The position numbers were made by a program, and so were the translations under genes. Under the pieces are notes generated by a model. It did not search any database. It worked only from the letters and a program-made list of their open reading frames with translations, and was not told the DNA's origin. A DNA stretch of 64,000 bases, taken from positions 248,001 to 312,000 of the forward strand of contig NZ_CAKAKL010000007.1 of the NCBI RefSeq assembly GCF_916619195.1. The letters are read 5' to 3'. This DNA is from Inquilinus sp. Marseille-Q2685. GTDB taxonomy: Bacteria > Pseudomonadota > Alphaproteobacteria > DSM-16000 > Inquilinaceae. Shown in pieces: positions 38,907 through 49,309 of the stretch. How positions within the stretch are numbered: the first letter of the stretch is position 1; each line of letters opens with the position of its first letter.

Positions 38907-40136
38907 ATGGGCAAGGCCCTGGATGGGGTGCGCGTTCTCGACATGACCCATGTCCAGTCGGGACCCTCGGCGACGCAGATCCTGGCGTGGTTCGGGGCCG
39001 ATGTGATCAAGGTGGAGATGCCCGGCCGCGGCGACATCACCCGATCGCAGCTGCGCGACAAGTCGAATGTCGACAGCCTCTACTTCACGATGCTGAACAG
39101 CAACAAGCGCAGCATCACCATCAACATGAAGTCGCCGCAGGGGCAGGAAGCCTTCACCAGGCTGCTCGAGCAGTCCGACGTGCTGGTCGAGAATTTCGGC
39201 CCCGGCGTGCTCGACCGCCAGGGCTTCCCCTGGGACCGGATCCGGACGATCAACCCGCGGGTGATCTACGCCTCGGTCAAGGGCTTCGGCCCCGGCCCCT
39301 ATGTCGACTGCAAGGCCTATGAGACCGTGGCCCAGGCCATGGGCGGGTCGATGAGCACCACCGGCTGGCATGACGGCCCGCCGACCTCGACCGGCGCTCA
39401 GATCGGCGACAGCGGCACCGGCATGCATCTCGTGGCCGGGATCCTGGCCGCGCTGCTGCAGCGCATCCAGACCGGGCAGGGCCAGCGGGTCGAGGTGGCG
39501 ATGCAGGACTGCGTGCTGAACCTGGTCCGCGTCAAGATGCGCGACCAGCAGCGCCTGGCGCACGGCCCGCTGCGCGAATACCCGAACAAGGAGTTCGGTG
39601 ACGCCGTGCCGCGCTCCGGCAACGCCTCGGGCGGCGGCCAGCCCGGCCAGGCGCTGCGCTGCGCCCCGGGCGGCGAGAACGACTACGCCTATGTCATCAT
39701 CCAGCCGCAGGGCTGGGCGCCGCTGATGCGGCTGATCGGCCGCGAGGAGCTGATCGAGGACCCGGCCTTCGCCACGCCGGAGGCACGGCTGTCCCATCTC
39801 GACGAATGCTTCGGCATCATCGAGGGCTGGACCAGCCGGCGCAGCAAGATCGAGGTGATGCAGGCACTGAACGAGATCGATGTGCCCTGCGGCCCGATCC
39901 TCAGCATGAAGGACCTGATCGAGGATCGCTCGATGTACGACCGCGGCATGCTGGTCGAGGTACCGCATCCGGAGCGCGGCAACTACGTCCAGGTCGCCTC
40001 GCCGATCCGGCTCTCCGACAACGACGTGCCGGTCGACCGTTCGCCGCTCCTGGGCGAGCACACCGACGAGATCCTGGCCTCGATCGGCTACGACGCCGAC
40101 GCCATCGCCGCGATGCGCACCGCCGGCGCCATTTGA
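38907..40136 (+). CDS. frc: Formyl-CoA:oxalate CoA-transferase (Frc) family protein
   Basis: 409 residues, strikingly like Oxalobacter Frc along its length: [61 protein letters not shown] with nucleophilic Asp168, [21 protein letters not shown], the glycine loop GGGQPG (242-247), [12 protein letters not shown]-type [12 protein letters not shown] and [12 protein letters not shown]. It transfers CoA from formyl-CoA to an acid, classically oxalate. A region around 220-235 is shorter than in Oxalobacter Frc. The ThDP lyase upstream would regenerate formyl-CoA, giving a catalytic cycle that ends in formate. Confidence 0.85.
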   Translation: MGKALDGVRVLDMTHVQSGPSATQILAWFGADVIKVEMPGRGDITRSQLRDKSNVDSLYFTMLNSNKRSITINMKSPQGQEAFTRLLEQSDVLVENFGPGVLDRQGFPWDRIRTINPRVIYASVKGFGPGPYVDCKAYETVAQAMGGSMSTTGWHDGPPTSTGAQIGDSGTGMHLVAGILAALLQRIQTGQGQRVEVAMQDCVLNLVRVKMRDQQRLAHGPLREYPNKEFGDAVPRSGNASGGGQPGQALRCAPGGENDYAYVIIQPQGWAPLMRLIGREELIEDPAFATPEARLSHLDECFGIIEGWTSRRSKIEVMQALNEIDVPCGPILSMKDLIEDRSMYDRGMLVEVPHPERGNYVQVASPIRLSDNDVPVDRSPLLGEHTDEILASIGYDADAIAAMRTAGAI

Positions 40137-40158
40137 TGATAAGGCGAACCCCTTGTGG

Positions 40159-40290
40159 TGCCTCTCCCGCTTGGCGGGAGAGGTCGGGCGTCCGCAGGAC
40201 GACCGGGTGAGGGCTGGCCCAGGCCTCGACAAAATCCCCTCACCCGGAGCCGCTTCGCGTCTCCGACCTCTCCCGCAAGCGGGAGAGGCA
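40159..40290. repeat. 132-base dispersed intergenic repeat, copy A
   Basis: Bounded by perfect inverted ends TGCCTCTCCCGC / GCGGGAGAGGCA. Inside are CACCCGGAGCCGCTTCGCGT and CCGGGTGAGGG segments. It shares most of its length with the copy at 51578-51712. No open frame or transposase; it behaves like a miniature palindromic element between frc and the acyl-CoA synthetase gene. Confidence 0.9.
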
Positions 40291-40400
40291 ATGACTGATC
40301 CGACGGCCCGGCCGTCGACCCGAACCCGTTGCGACAAACGACCGGATAGCCTCAGGTGGGTCCGGTCCTCCCCCACATCCTTTGCTGAGCGAGGACCGCC

Positions 40401-42551
40401 ATGAATGGCCATGTCGACGTCCTGGACGATGCCCGGACGACCGCCCGCCGCATCCTTGACGCCGTGAAGCGGGACGGGCGCACCAGCCTGACCGCCCCCG
40501 AGGCCCGCGAGCTGTGCGAGGCCTGGCAGATCCCGATCCCGAAGGAGGCGCTGGCGACCACGGCCGACGAGGCGGCGGCCCAGGCCGAGGCGATCGGCTT
40601 CCCGGTGGTGCTGAAGATCGTGTCGCCGCAGATCCTGCACAAGACGGAGGCCGGCGGCGTGCTGGTCGGCGTCAAGTCGGCCGACGACGTCCGCGCCGGC
40701 TTCAAGCGCATCGTCGAGAGCGCCGGCCGGTACGATCCGAAGGCGGAGATCCTCGGTGTCCAGGTCCAGCAGATGCTGGTCGGCGGGCAGGAGGTGATCA
40801 TCGGCGCCGTCACCGACCCCAGCTTCGGCAAGCTGGTGGCCTTCGGCCTCGGCGGCGTGCTGGTCGAGGTGCTGAAGGACATCACCTTCCGCCTGGCCCC
40901 GGTCGACCATGACGAGGCGCTGTCGATGCTGGACGGCATCCAGGCCGCCGCGGTGCTGCACGGCGTGCGCGGCGCGCCGCCGGTCGACCGCCAGGCCCTG
41001 GCCCAGCTGATCGTCCAGGTCTCGCGCCTGGTCGACGCGCTGCCGGAGATCGTCGAGCTCGACCTCAACCCGGTCTTCGCCCGGACCGACGGCGCCATCG
41101 CCGCCGATGTCCGCGTCGTCGTCGACTTCGAGCAGAAGCCGGTGCGGCCGCGGCCGGCGAAGGACGCCATCCTGGCCAAGATGAACCGGATCATGCGGCC
41201 CGACGCGGTCGCCGTGATCGGCGCCTCGGCCGAGGACGGCAAGATCGGCAATTCGGTGATGAAGAACCTGATCAATGGCGGCTACAAGGGGAAGATCTAC
41301 CCGATCCACCCCAAGGCCACCGAGATCCTGGGCCTGCAGGCCTATCCCAGCGTCAAGGACGTGCCGGGCGACATCGACGTCGCGGTGTTCGCCATCCCGG
41401 CCAAGTTCGTGGCCCAGGCGCTGACCGAAGTCGGCGAGAAGAAGATTCCGGGCGCCGTCCTGATCCCCTCCGGCTTCGCCGAGACCGGCAACCATGAGGG
41501 CCAGGAGGAGATCATCGCCATCGGCCGGAAATACGACATCCGCCTGATGGGGCCGAACATCTACGGCTTCTACTACACGCCGAAGAACCTCTGCGCGACC
41601 TTCTGCACGCCGTTTGACGTGCAAGGCCGTGCGGCCTTGTCCTCGCAATCCGGCGGCATCGGCATGGCGATCATCGGCTTCAGCCGGTCGACCAAGATGG
41701 GCGTGTCAGCCATCGTCGGCCTGGGCAACAAGTCGGACATCGACGAGGACGACCTGCTGACCTTCTTCGAGCAGGACGACGCGACCGACGTGATCGCGAT
41801 GCATCTGGAGGACCTGAAGGACGGCCGCGCCTTCGCCGAGGTGGCGAAGGAGGTGTCGAAGAAGAAGCCCGTGGTGGTGCTGAAGGCCGGGCGCACCTCG
41901 CTCGGCGCGCGGGCGGCCAGCTCGCACACCGGGGCGCTGGCCGGCAACGACAAGGTCTATGACGACGTGCTGCGCCAGTCCGGCGTGATCCGGGCCAAGA
42001 GCCTGCAGGACCTGCTGCAATTCGCCCGCGGCATCCCGGTGCTGCCGGCGCCGAAGGGCGAGAACGTGGTCATCATCACCGGCGCCGGCGGCTCGGGCGT
42101 GCTGCTGTCGGATGCCTGTGTCGACAACGGACTGTCGCTGATGGCGATGCCGCCGGATCTCGACGCCGCCTTCCGCAGGTTCATCCCGCCCTTCGGCGCG
42201 GCCGGCAACCCGGTCGACATCACCGGCGGCGAGCCGCCGACCACCTACCGCAACACGGTGAAGCTGGGGCTGGAGGACGACCGCATCCACGCGCTGATCC
42301 TCGGCTACTGGCACACCATCATCACGCCGCCGATGGTGTTCGCGAAGGTGATCACCGAGGTGGTGGACGAGATGCGGGCCAAGGGCATCAACAAGCCGAT
42401 CGTGGCCTCGCTGGCCGGCGACGTGCAGGTCGAGGAGGCGGCGCAGTACCTCTACGACCACGGCATCGTCGCCTACCCGTACTCGACCGAGACGCCGGTC
42501 GCGGTGCTGGGCGCCAAGTACCGCTGGGCCCGCGCCGCCGGGCTGCTGTGA
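40401..42551 (+). CDS. ADP-forming acyl-CoA synthetase (acetate-CoA ligase ACD family)
   Basis: 716 residues. Domain order: ATP-grasp (about 20-245; [51 protein letters not shown]), CoA-binding Rossmann domain (about 268-390; [23 protein letters not shown]), then succinyl-CoA-ligase-like domains with the phosphohistidine motif [11 protein letters not shown]. It couples acyl-CoA formation to ATP hydrolysis to ADP and phosphate, or the reverse. Placed after frc, it is a second way to activate the acid substrate, or a means of saving energy from an acyl-CoA product. Substrate unknown. GAGGA precedes the ATG. Confidence 0.9.
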   Translation: MNGHVDVLDDARTTARRILDAVKRDGRTSLTAPEARELCEAWQIPIPKEALATTADEAAAQAEAIGFPVVLKIVSPQILHKTEAGGVLVGVKSADDVRAGFKRIVESAGRYDPKAEILGVQVQQMLVGGQEVIIGAVTDPSFGKLVAFGLGGVLVEVLKDITFRLAPVDHDEALSMLDGIQAAAVLHGVRGAPPVDRQALAQLIVQVSRLVDALPEIVELDLNPVFARTDGAIAADVRVVVDFEQKPVRPRPAKDAILAKMNRIMRPDAVAVIGASAEDGKIGNSVMKNLINGGYKGKIYPIHPKATEILGLQAYPSVKDVPGDIDVAVFAIPAKFVAQALTEVGEKKIPGAVLIPSGFAETGNHEGQEEIIAIGRKYDIRLMGPNIYGFYYTPKNLCATFCTPFDVQGRAALSSQSGGIGMAIIGFSRSTKMGVSAIVGLGNKSDIDEDDLLTFFEQDDATDVIAMHLEDLKDGRAFAEVAKEVSKKKPVVVLKAGRTSLGARAASSHTGALAGNDKVYDDVLRQSGVIRAKSLQDLLQFARGIPVLPAPKGENVVIITGAGGSGVLLSDACVDNGLSLMAMPPDLDAAFRRFIPPFGAAGNPVDITGGEPPTTYRNTVKLGLEDDRIHALILGYWHTIITPPMVFAKVITEVVDEMRAKGINKPIVASLAGDVQVEEAAQYLYDHGIVAYPYSTETPVAVLGAKYRWARAAGLL

Positions 42552-42599
42552 ACCAGGCATAGGAGCAGGGAAGGGGCGGTTCCGGGCATCGGCACCGCT

Positions 42600-42714
42600 C
42601 CCCCTCACCCGAAATCGCTACGCGATTTCGACCTCTCCCCAAGGAGAGGTGATTTTTCCCTCTCCTCGGGGAGAGGGAGGGACCCGCCGCGTTGGCGGCG
42701 GGAGGGTGAGGGGG
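42600..42714. repeat. 115-base dispersed intergenic repeat, variant copy
   Basis: Ends are perfect 11-base inverted repeats CCCCCTCACCC / GGGTGAGGGGG. Inside are smaller hairpins, for instance GAAATCGCTACGCGATTTC. It is related to the 40159 and 51578 elements by the CTCACCCG and CGACCTCTCCC pieces but differs in the rest. It separates the acyl-CoA synthetase from sucC. Confidence 0.8.
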
Positions 42715-42769
42715 AGGGGCGTCGATCGTCGGAGCCGCCCTCGAGCCGGCACCGCAGGAAGGGCAGGGA

Positions 42770-43965
<1,196 letters not shown>

Positions 43966-43966
<1 letters not shown>

Positions 43967-44862
43967 TGGCCGTTCTCGTCGACAAGAACACCAAGGTGAT
44001 CTGCCAGGGCTTCACCGGGGCCCAGGGCACCTTCCATTCCGAGCAGGCGATCGCCTACGGCACCCGCATGGTCGGCGGCGTCACCCCGGGCAAGGGCGGC
44101 ACCCGGCACCTCGACCTGCCGGTGTTCGACACCGTGGCCCAGGCGGTGGACCAGACCGGCGCCAACGCATCCGTGATCTACGTGCCGCCGCCCTTCGCCG
44201 CGGACGCGATCCTGGAGGCGATCGACGCCGGGATCCCGCTGGTGGTGTGCATCACCGAGGGCATCCCGGTCCTGGACATGGTCAAGGTCAAGCGGGCGCT
44301 GGCGGGCTCGGCCACCCGGCTGATCGGGCCGAACTGCCCGGGCGTGATCACGCCGGGCGAGTGCAAGATCGGCATCATGCCGGGCCACATCCACAAGCGC
44401 GGCAAGATCGGCATCGTCAGCCGGTCGGGCACGCTGACCTATGAGGCGGTGGCGCAGACCACGGCGGCCGGCCTCGGCCAGACCACCTGCATCGGCATCG
44501 GCGGCGACCCGGTGAACGGCACCAACTTCGTCGACGCGCTGGAGCTGTTCCTCGGCGACCCGGAGACCGAGGGCATCATCATGATCGGCGAGATCGGCGG
44601 CGACGCCGAGGTGATGGGCGCGCAGTTCCTGAAGGACAGCGGCACCAAGAAGCCGGTGGTCGGCTTCATCGCCGGCCGCACCGCCCCCCCGGGCCGCCGC
44701 ATGGGCCATGCCGGCGCCGTCATCTCCGGCGGCCACGACACCGCCGACCACAAGATCGAGGCGCTGAAGGCCGCCGGCATCGCCGTCGCCGACTCACCGG
44801 CCGCACTCGGCAGCACGATGATCCGGGTGCTGCGCGAGGGCAGCCGGGCCGCCGCGGAGTAG
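43966..44862 (+). CDS. sucD: Succinyl-CoA synthetase alpha subunit (or malate-CoA ligase alpha)
   Basis: 298 residues. CoA-binding N-terminus ([24 protein letters not shown]), [30 protein letters not shown] and the phosphohistidine segment [14 protein letters not shown]. It is phosphorylated on that His and carries CoA in the SucCD heterodimer. ATG within the sucC stop, with AAGGAGG in the sucC tail. After it comes a 320-base gap with TGGTAT-type sites, so it is probably the last gene of the operon that starts at the GntR gene or at the acyl-CoA synthetase. Confidence 0.88.
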
Positions 44863-45182
44863 GGGCCACGAGTTGCTGCGGTGCAGCCACGATTCCGGCT
44901 TGCCAGCGCGGCTGAAACGTTCTTTGGTATCTCAGGTTCTGCATTTGGTATGCCAGAGGGCCGGCCATAACGGCCCCGGATAACAACGACATAACCGAGG
45001 GGAGGGGCAGCCGATCAGCACATCGGCACGACGGGACCTGCTGACCCACCGAACCTGGTCCACGCCGGTCCGGCGGCCGCAGTCCGGCGCACCCCTCCTC
45101 GAGGACGATGGCGTCCGTCACGGGCCGTCACCTCCGATGCCATGGGGTTGCCTCAACCGACATGCGAAGGATTGGGACGGAA
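44863..45182. other. Regulatory intergenic region upstream of the OxlT-like gene
   Basis: About 320 bases without a supported gene. It contains two TGGTAT half-sites 21 bases apart (44925 and 44946) resembling the GntR operators of this region, and short inverted pieces such as GGCCGGCC. Probably the promoter region of the antiporter gene. Confidence 0.5.
44925..44955. promoter_or_regulatory. Pair of TGGTAT sites, putative GntR operators of the antiporter gene
   Basis: TGGTATCTCA at 44925 and TGGTATGCCA at 44946; the latter is a TGGNNNNCCA palindrome. Both share the TGGTAT half of the TGGTATACAAAA sites at 31290 and 36308. Confidence 0.4.
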
Positions 45183-46496
45183 ATGCTGACTGAAAACTCT
45201 GCTCAGGGACCGGCGATCAAGGGACCGCCGGGGGGACGCTGGCTCCAGCTGCTGATCGGCATCGTCTGCATGGCGATGGTGGCCAACCTGCAATATGGCT
45301 GGACCCTGTTCGTCGGCCCGATCGATGCGACGCATCACTGGGGGCGGGCGGCGATCCAGGTCGCCTTCACCATCTTCGTTCTGACCGAGACCTGGCTGGT
45401 GCCGGTCGAAGGCTGGTTCGTCGACAAGTTCGGGCCGCGCATCGTGGTCCTGATCGGCGGCCTGCTCTGCGCCATCGCCTGGGCGCTGAATTCGGTGGCG
45501 GATTCGCTGACCGTGCTCTACATCGCCGCCGCGATCGGCGGCGTCGGCGCCGGCGCCGTCTACGGCACCTGCGTCGGCGCGGCGCTGAAATGGTTCCCGG
45601 ATCGGCGCGGCCTGGCGGCGGGGCTGACCGCGGCCGGCTTCGGCGCCGGCTCGGCCCTGACCATCGTGCCGATCGCCAACATGATCCACTCCGCGGGCTA
45701 TCAGTCGACCTTCATGACCTTCGGCCTGATCCAGGGCGGGGCGGTGGTGCTGCTGTCCTTCCTGCTGGCGACGCCGGCCAAGGGGCAGCTGCCGGCGGTG
45801 AAGCCCAAGGTGGTGCAGACCCGCCGCGACTACGCGCCGGCGGAGATGCTGCGCAGCCCGGTGTTCTGGGTGATGTATGCGATGTTCGTCATGGTCGCCT
45901 CGGGCGGCCTGCTGGCGACGGCGCAGCTGGCCCCGATCGCGGCCGACTTCAAGATCGGCGACACGCCGGTCAGCCTGCTGGGCCTGACCATGCCGGCCCT
46001 GACCTTCGCGCTGTCGCTCGACCGCGTGCTGAACGGCGTCACCCGGCCGTTCTTCGGCTGGGTCTCGGACCATATCGGCCGCGAGAACACGATGTTCATC
46101 GCCTTCTTCCTCGAGGCGGTCGGCATCGTCATGCTGATGGAGTTCGGCCAGGACCCGGTGGCGTTCGTGATCCTGACCGCGATGGTGTTCTTCGCCTGGG
46201 GCGAGATCTACTCGCTGTTCCCGGCGACCTGCGGCGACACCTTCGGGTCGCGCTATGCCACCACCAATGCCGGGCTGCTCTACACCGCCAAGGGGACGGC
46301 CTCGCTGGTCGTGCCCTTCGCCAATGTCGCGGTCAGCCAGCTCGGCAGCTGGGACATGGTGTTCATCTTCGCCGCGCTGGTGAACGTGATCGCGGCGGTG
46401 ATGGCGATGTTCGTGCTGAAGCCGATGCGGGCCCGGGCGCTGGAGCAGGCGCGGGCCGGGGCGAGCCCGGAAGGGGCGCCGCGCCTCGCCAACTGA
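45183..46496 (+). CDS. OxlT-like oxalate/formate antiporter (MFS, OFA family)
   Basis: 437 residues, 12 membrane segments. Closely patterned on Oxalobacter OxlT: GRWLQLLIGIVCMAMVANLQYGWTLFVGPI, FVDKFGPRIVVLIGG, KWFPDRRGLAAGLTAAGFGAG, EMLRSPVFWVMYAMF. The two substrate-binding basic residues of OxlT are kept: the Arg in LNGVTRPFFGWVSDHIGR (OxlT R272) and the Lys in NAGLLYTAKGTASLV (OxlT K355). It would exchange a dicarboxylate such as oxalate for formate across the inner membrane, fitting the Frc/lyase genes upstream. The ATG at 45183 matches the family N-terminus. A strong terminator follows. Confidence 0.88.
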   Translation: MLTENSAQGPAIKGPPGGRWLQLLIGIVCMAMVANLQYGWTLFVGPIDATHHWGRAAIQVAFTIFVLTETWLVPVEGWFVDKFGPRIVVLIGGLLCAIAWALNSVADSLTVLYIAAAIGGVGAGAVYGTCVGAALKWFPDRRGLAAGLTAAGFGAGSALTIVPIANMIHSAGYQSTFMTFGLIQGGAVVLLSFLLATPAKGQLPAVKPKVVQTRRDYAPAEMLRSPVFWVMYAMFVMVASGGLLATAQLAPIAADFKIGDTPVSLLGLTMPALTFALSLDRVLNGVTRPFFGWVSDHIGRENTMFIAFFLEAVGIVMLMEFGQDPVAFVILTAMVFFAWGEIYSLFPATCGDTFGSRYATTNAGLLYTAKGTASLVVPFANVAVSQLGSWDMVFIFAALVNVIAAVMAMFVLKPMRARALEQARAGASPEGAPRLAN

Positions 46497-46537
46497 GATC
46501 CGGGCCGGGACGCGCCCGGCAACCGAGACAATCCCCG

Positions 46538-46565
46538 GGGAGGCGAGCCGTCGCCTCCCTTTTTC
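46538..46565 (+). terminator. Rho-independent terminator of the antiporter gene
   Basis: GGGAGGCGA / TCGCCTCCC form a perfect 9-base stem with a 4-base GCCG loop, directly followed by TTTTTC. It also faces the stop of the leftward small gene and may serve both directions. Confidence 0.9.
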
Positions 46566-46576
46566 TTTGGCCGGGG

Positions 46577-46774
46577 TTACAGCGCCCGCATGAAGCTGGC
46601 CCAGGTCGGGTCGGCGGTCTCGGACTCGTCGGCCGCATCGCCCGTCTCGGCCCGGCGGAGACCCGCGGCGCTGCCGGACAGCGAGGCACCCTGGACCGCC
46701 GCCAGGCGGGGGGCGGTGACGAGGCCCAGCAGGGAGACGAGGGCCAGGGCGGTACCGATCAGCACGCCGGTCAT
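46577..46774 (-). CDS. Small single-pass membrane protein A
   Basis: 65 residues: one N-terminal hydrophobic segment (MTGVLIGTALALVSLLGLVTAPRLAAV) then a polar Ala/Glu-rich tail ending WASFMRAL. AGGA lies 8 bases before the ATG. Its stop is just beyond the antiporter terminator. It is divergent from another 64-residue one-helix protein at 47099; both tails end with a Trp-containing motif. The region between them has two TGGTATAC-like operators. Family and function unknown; the small size makes it easy to miss. Confidence 0.55.
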   Translation of the reverse strand: MTGVLIGTALALVSLLGLVTAPRLAAVQGASLSGSAAGLRRAETGDAADESETADPTWASFMRAL

Positions 46775-46851
46775 GGTCAAGTCCTTTCGAATGGGTTCGG
46801 GTTCCTGTTGCGATGCAATATACGCCTGTTCGACGGGCGGACAAGACAATC

Positions 46852-46863
46852 TGGTATACGGAA
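46852..46863. promoter_or_regulatory. Putative GntR operator TGGTATACGGAA
   Basis: Matches TGGTATAC of the regional operator exactly, followed by GGAATACGAAA. It lies 78 bases upstream of the leftward small membrane protein gene. Confidence 0.5.
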
Positions 46864-47005
46864 TACGAAAAACCGATATGTGTCGAGCTTCGCCGGCACA
46901 TCCGCCGTTCCGTATCGTCGGCCTCTCAGAAACATCAACAAAGTCAGCTGGATAGGCTGAATTGTCCTTATCCTTCCCGGAATCCGCAGATCAGCCATCG
47001 CCGTC

Positions 47006-47017
47006 TGGCATACAAAA
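47006..47017. promoter_or_regulatory. Putative GntR operator TGGCATACAAAA
   Basis: One mismatch to TGGTATACAAAA. It lies 82 bases upstream of the rightward small membrane protein gene. Confidence 0.5.
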
Positions 47018-47098
47018 TCCATAATGCGCGATCTTGATGAAGGTCAGCTGCTCTGTCATATGATGCAGCGCAAGAGAGCCAACCCCACGGAGCTTGCC

Positions 47099-47293
47099 AT
47101 GACCCTCGGACTGATCGCCCTCGTCGTCGCTGCGGCCGGCCTGGCCGCCGTGATCACCGAGATCGCCGTGAAGGCGCCCGACCTGTTCAACGCGATCGCC
47201 ACCGACGTCCGCGCCATGGCGACGCCGCATCGCCACGTGGCGGCCGGCTCCCAGGAGGCCGCCAACAGCAATGCCTGGCGCAAGGCGGCCTGA
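47099..47293 (+). CDS. Small single-pass membrane protein B
   Basis: 64 residues: N-terminal hydrophobic segment MTLGLIALVVAAAGLAAVITEI, then an amphipathic stretch (VKAPDLFNAIATDVRAMATPHRH) and a polar tail ending NSNAWRKAA. GGAG lies 7 bases before the ATG. It is followed by a strong hairpin terminator, so it forms its own short transcript. The paired arrangement with the protein at 46577 and the operator-like sites suggest co-regulation with the transport genes on either side. Function unknown. Confidence 0.55.
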   Translation: MTLGLIALVVAAAGLAAVITEIAVKAPDLFNAIATDVRAMATPHRHVAAGSQEAANSNAWRKAA

Positions 47294-47327
47294 GCGCGGC
47301 TCTTCCCGGTTTCATCGACGCAGATCG

Positions 47328-47360
47328 GACAGGCGGCCCTCGGGCCGCCTGTCGTCGTTT
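47328..47360 (+). terminator. Hairpin terminator after small membrane protein B
   Basis: GACAGGCGGCC and GGCCGCCTGTC form an 11-base perfect stem with a CTCG-sized loop, followed by GTCGTTT, a short T-run. Confidence 0.75.
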
Positions 47361-47523
47361 CCGGCCGTGTGCACAGGCGAAGAGAAGGCGCCGTCTCTAA
47401 CGGACTGGAAAGGGGCGTTTTTCGGCGTTCGTAATTTTCTTCTGCTGCATCGCGAAATAGCGATCGAAACGGAGCGTCTCGGTTTCAAAAAGATCCGTTG
47501 CGTTACATTCCAGATACAATATA

Positions 47524-47533
47524 TTGGATACCA
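47524..47533. promoter_or_regulatory. Putative GntR operator TTGGATACCA
   Basis: TTGGATACCA resembles TTGTATACCA, the reverse of the regional operator, with one change; preceded by CCAGATACAATA. It lies about 85 bases before the binding-protein gene. Confidence 0.4.
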
Positions 47534-47618
47534 GCCAGCCTCGGTCACCGACCTGGCCATCCACCACAAGACAGTCGGGCCGCGCTTCGCGCGAAGCCGC
47601 GGCGCTGGGGAGGCACCA

Positions 47619-48641
47619 ATGACCGGGAAAGTGCGTCAAGCGCTTGTGCATGGATTCGCCTGTGCCGCGGCCGCCGTGGCCCTGCTGGGGGCCGGCATCG
47701 CCCAGGCGGACTGGAAGCCCACCCGCAACGTCGAGTTCGTCGTCCCCGCGGGCACCGGCGGCGGCGCCGACCAGATGGCGCGGATGATCCAGGGCATCAT
47801 CCAGAAGCACGGGCTGATGGAGCAGTCGATCGTCGTGGTCAACCGGTCCGGCGGCGCCGGGGCGGAAGGCTTCCTCGATGTCAAGGGGTCGGGCGGCGAC
47901 CCGCACAAGATCATCATCACCCTGTCGAACCTGTTCACCACGCCCCTGGCGACCGGCGTGCCCTTCAACTGGAAGGACCTGACGCCGGTGACGATGCTGG
48001 CGCTGGACGAGTTCATCCTGTGGGTGAACGCGTCCGAGCCGTACCAGACGGCGCAGGACTACGTCACCGCGATCAAGGCGGCGGGCGACAACGCCTTCAA
48101 GATGGGCGGCACGGGGTCGAAGCAGGAAGACCAGATCATCACCGCCGGGCTGGAGCAGATCCTGGGCAAGCGGCTGACCTACGTGCCCTACAAGGGCGGC
48201 GGCGACGTCGCGGCGCAGCTGGTCGGCAACCACATCAACTCCAGCGTCAACAACCCGATCGAGGCGGTGGCGCAATGGCGCGCCGGCGCGCTGCGCCCGC
48301 TCTGCGTCTTCGACGACCAGCGCATCGCCGTGACCACGCCCCAGGCGGACGGCAAGGCCTGGAGCGACGTGCCGACCTGTAAGGAGGCCGGCCTGGACAT
48401 GAAGTACCTGATGCTGCGCGGCATCTTCATGCCGCCCGAGGCGACGCCGGAGCAGGTGGCCTATTACGTCGCGCTGTTCGACAAGGTGCGCGAGACGCCG
48501 GAGTGGAAGGAGTTCATGGCCAACGGCGCCTTCAACACCACCAGCATGACCGGCGACGCCTTCAGGACCTGGCTGGGCGAGACCGAGCAGACCCACAAGA
48601 GCCTGATGGAAGTGGCCGGCTTCATCGACAAGAGCAACTAG
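47619..48641 (+). CDS. Tripartite tricarboxylate transporter (TTT) substrate-binding protein, TctC family
   Basis: 340 residues. Signal peptide (QALVHGFACAAAAVALLGAGIAQA), then the TctC pattern: VEFVVPAGTGGGADQMARMIQGIIQK, VVVNRSGGAGAEGFLDVKGS, YVPYKGGGDVAAQLVGNHINSSVNNPIE and GIFMPPEATPEQVAYY. These periplasmic proteins bind carboxylates (citrate, tartrate, terephthalate and others). The substrate cannot be read. GGGGAGG lies upstream of the ATG. Genes for both membrane subunits follow. Confidence 0.92.
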   Translation: MTGKVRQALVHGFACAAAAVALLGAGIAQADWKPTRNVEFVVPAGTGGGADQMARMIQGIIQKHGLMEQSIVVVNRSGGAGAEGFLDVKGSGGDPHKIIITLSNLFTTPLATGVPFNWKDLTPVTMLALDEFILWVNASEPYQTAQDYVTAIKAAGDNAFKMGGTGSKQEDQIITAGLEQILGKRLTYVPYKGGGDVAAQLVGNHINSSVNNPIEAVAQWRAGALRPLCVFDDQRIAVTTPQADGKAWSDVPTCKEAGLDMKYLMLRGIFMPPEATPEQVAYYVALFDKVRETPEWKEFMANGAFNTTSMTGDAFRTWLGETEQTHKSLMEVAGFIDKSN

Positions 48642-48734
48642 GGGTCAGGACCGGGCTCCCGGCCCCGGGCCGGGAGCCGCTTCCGGCGGCGCTCGCCCCG
48701 CGGGTGCCGCACAGCCTTCCGGGGAGGATCGGGC

Positions 48735-49241
48735 ATGGCGCACCACGACCAGGAAGACGGCGGCACCGTCAGCGTGCGGATCGTGGAGATCGCCGTCGCG
48801 GCCGTCCTGATGATCGTCGCCGTGGTGGTGATGGTCGACAGCCTGCGCGTCGGCATCGGCTGGGCCTATGACGGGCCGGAATCCGGCACCTTTCCCTTCT
48901 ATGTCGGCGTCGCCCTGTTCCTGGCCAGCGCCGGCACCCTGCTGACCAATCTGGTCGGCCGCTCGGCCGATCTCGGCAGCTTCGTCGGCCGGGAACAGCT
49001 CGGGCTGGTGCTCAAGGTGCTGGTGCCGACCATCGTCTTCGTGGCGCTGATCGGCTTCATCGGCCTCTACGTCGCCGCGGCGCTGTTCATCGCCTTCTTC
49101 ATGCGCTGGCTCGGCAAGTACCCGGCGGTGAAGATCGTGCCGGTCGCGGTGCTGGTGCCGGCGGCGCTGTTCCTGATGTTCGAGCTCTGGTTCCTGGTGC
49201 CGCTGCCAAAGGGGCCGCTGGAGACCATGCTGGGCTACTAG
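48735..49241 (+). CDS. TTT transporter small membrane subunit, TctB family
   Basis: 168 residues with four predicted membrane helices (VEIAVAAVLMIVAVVVMVDSLRV, PFYVGVALFLASAGTLLTNL, VLVPTIVFVALIGFIGLYVAAALFIAFFMRWL, VPVAVLVPAALFLMFELWFLVPLP) and the family end LPKGPLETMLGY. It forms the inner-membrane complex with the large TctA subunit that follows. GGGGAGGATC lies upstream. Confidence 0.92.
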   Translation: MAHHDQEDGGTVSVRIVEIAVAAVLMIVAVVVMVDSLRVGIGWAYDGPESGTFPFYVGVALFLASAGTLLTNLVGRSADLGSFVGREQLGLVLKVLVPTIVFVALIGFIGLYVAAALFIAFFMRWLGKYPAVKIVPVAVLVPAALFLMFELWFLVPLPKGPLETMLGY

Positions 49242-49309
49242 CCCGGACCGACGCGAAACAATCCCGAGACCCGCGGCAGGCGGGCGGAAGCGAACGCTGG
49301 GAGGGACCG

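Larger units (their letters stand above)
46775..47098. other. Divergent regulatory region between two small membrane protein genes
   Basis: AT-richer than its surroundings, no supported gene. It holds TGGTATACGGAA (46852-46863) and TGGCATACAAAA (47006-47017), one near each divergent gene. The latter is one mismatch from the exact operator shared by 31290 and 36308. Confidence 0.6.
47294..47618. other. Intergenic region upstream of the TTT transporter operon
   Basis: Contains the terminator of the small gene, then an AT-richer stretch around 47420-47540 with an operator-like TTGGATACCA, probably the promoter of the tctCBA-like operon. No supported gene. Confidence 0.5.

Noticed and set aside
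38793-41648. Very long minus-strand open frame (about 950 residues) opposite frc and the acyl-CoA synthetase gene
   Set aside because: It is a mirror frame of GC-rich codons: low-complexity Arg/Gly/His/Gln composition, no ribosome site, and it lies wholly opposite two clearly homologous genes.
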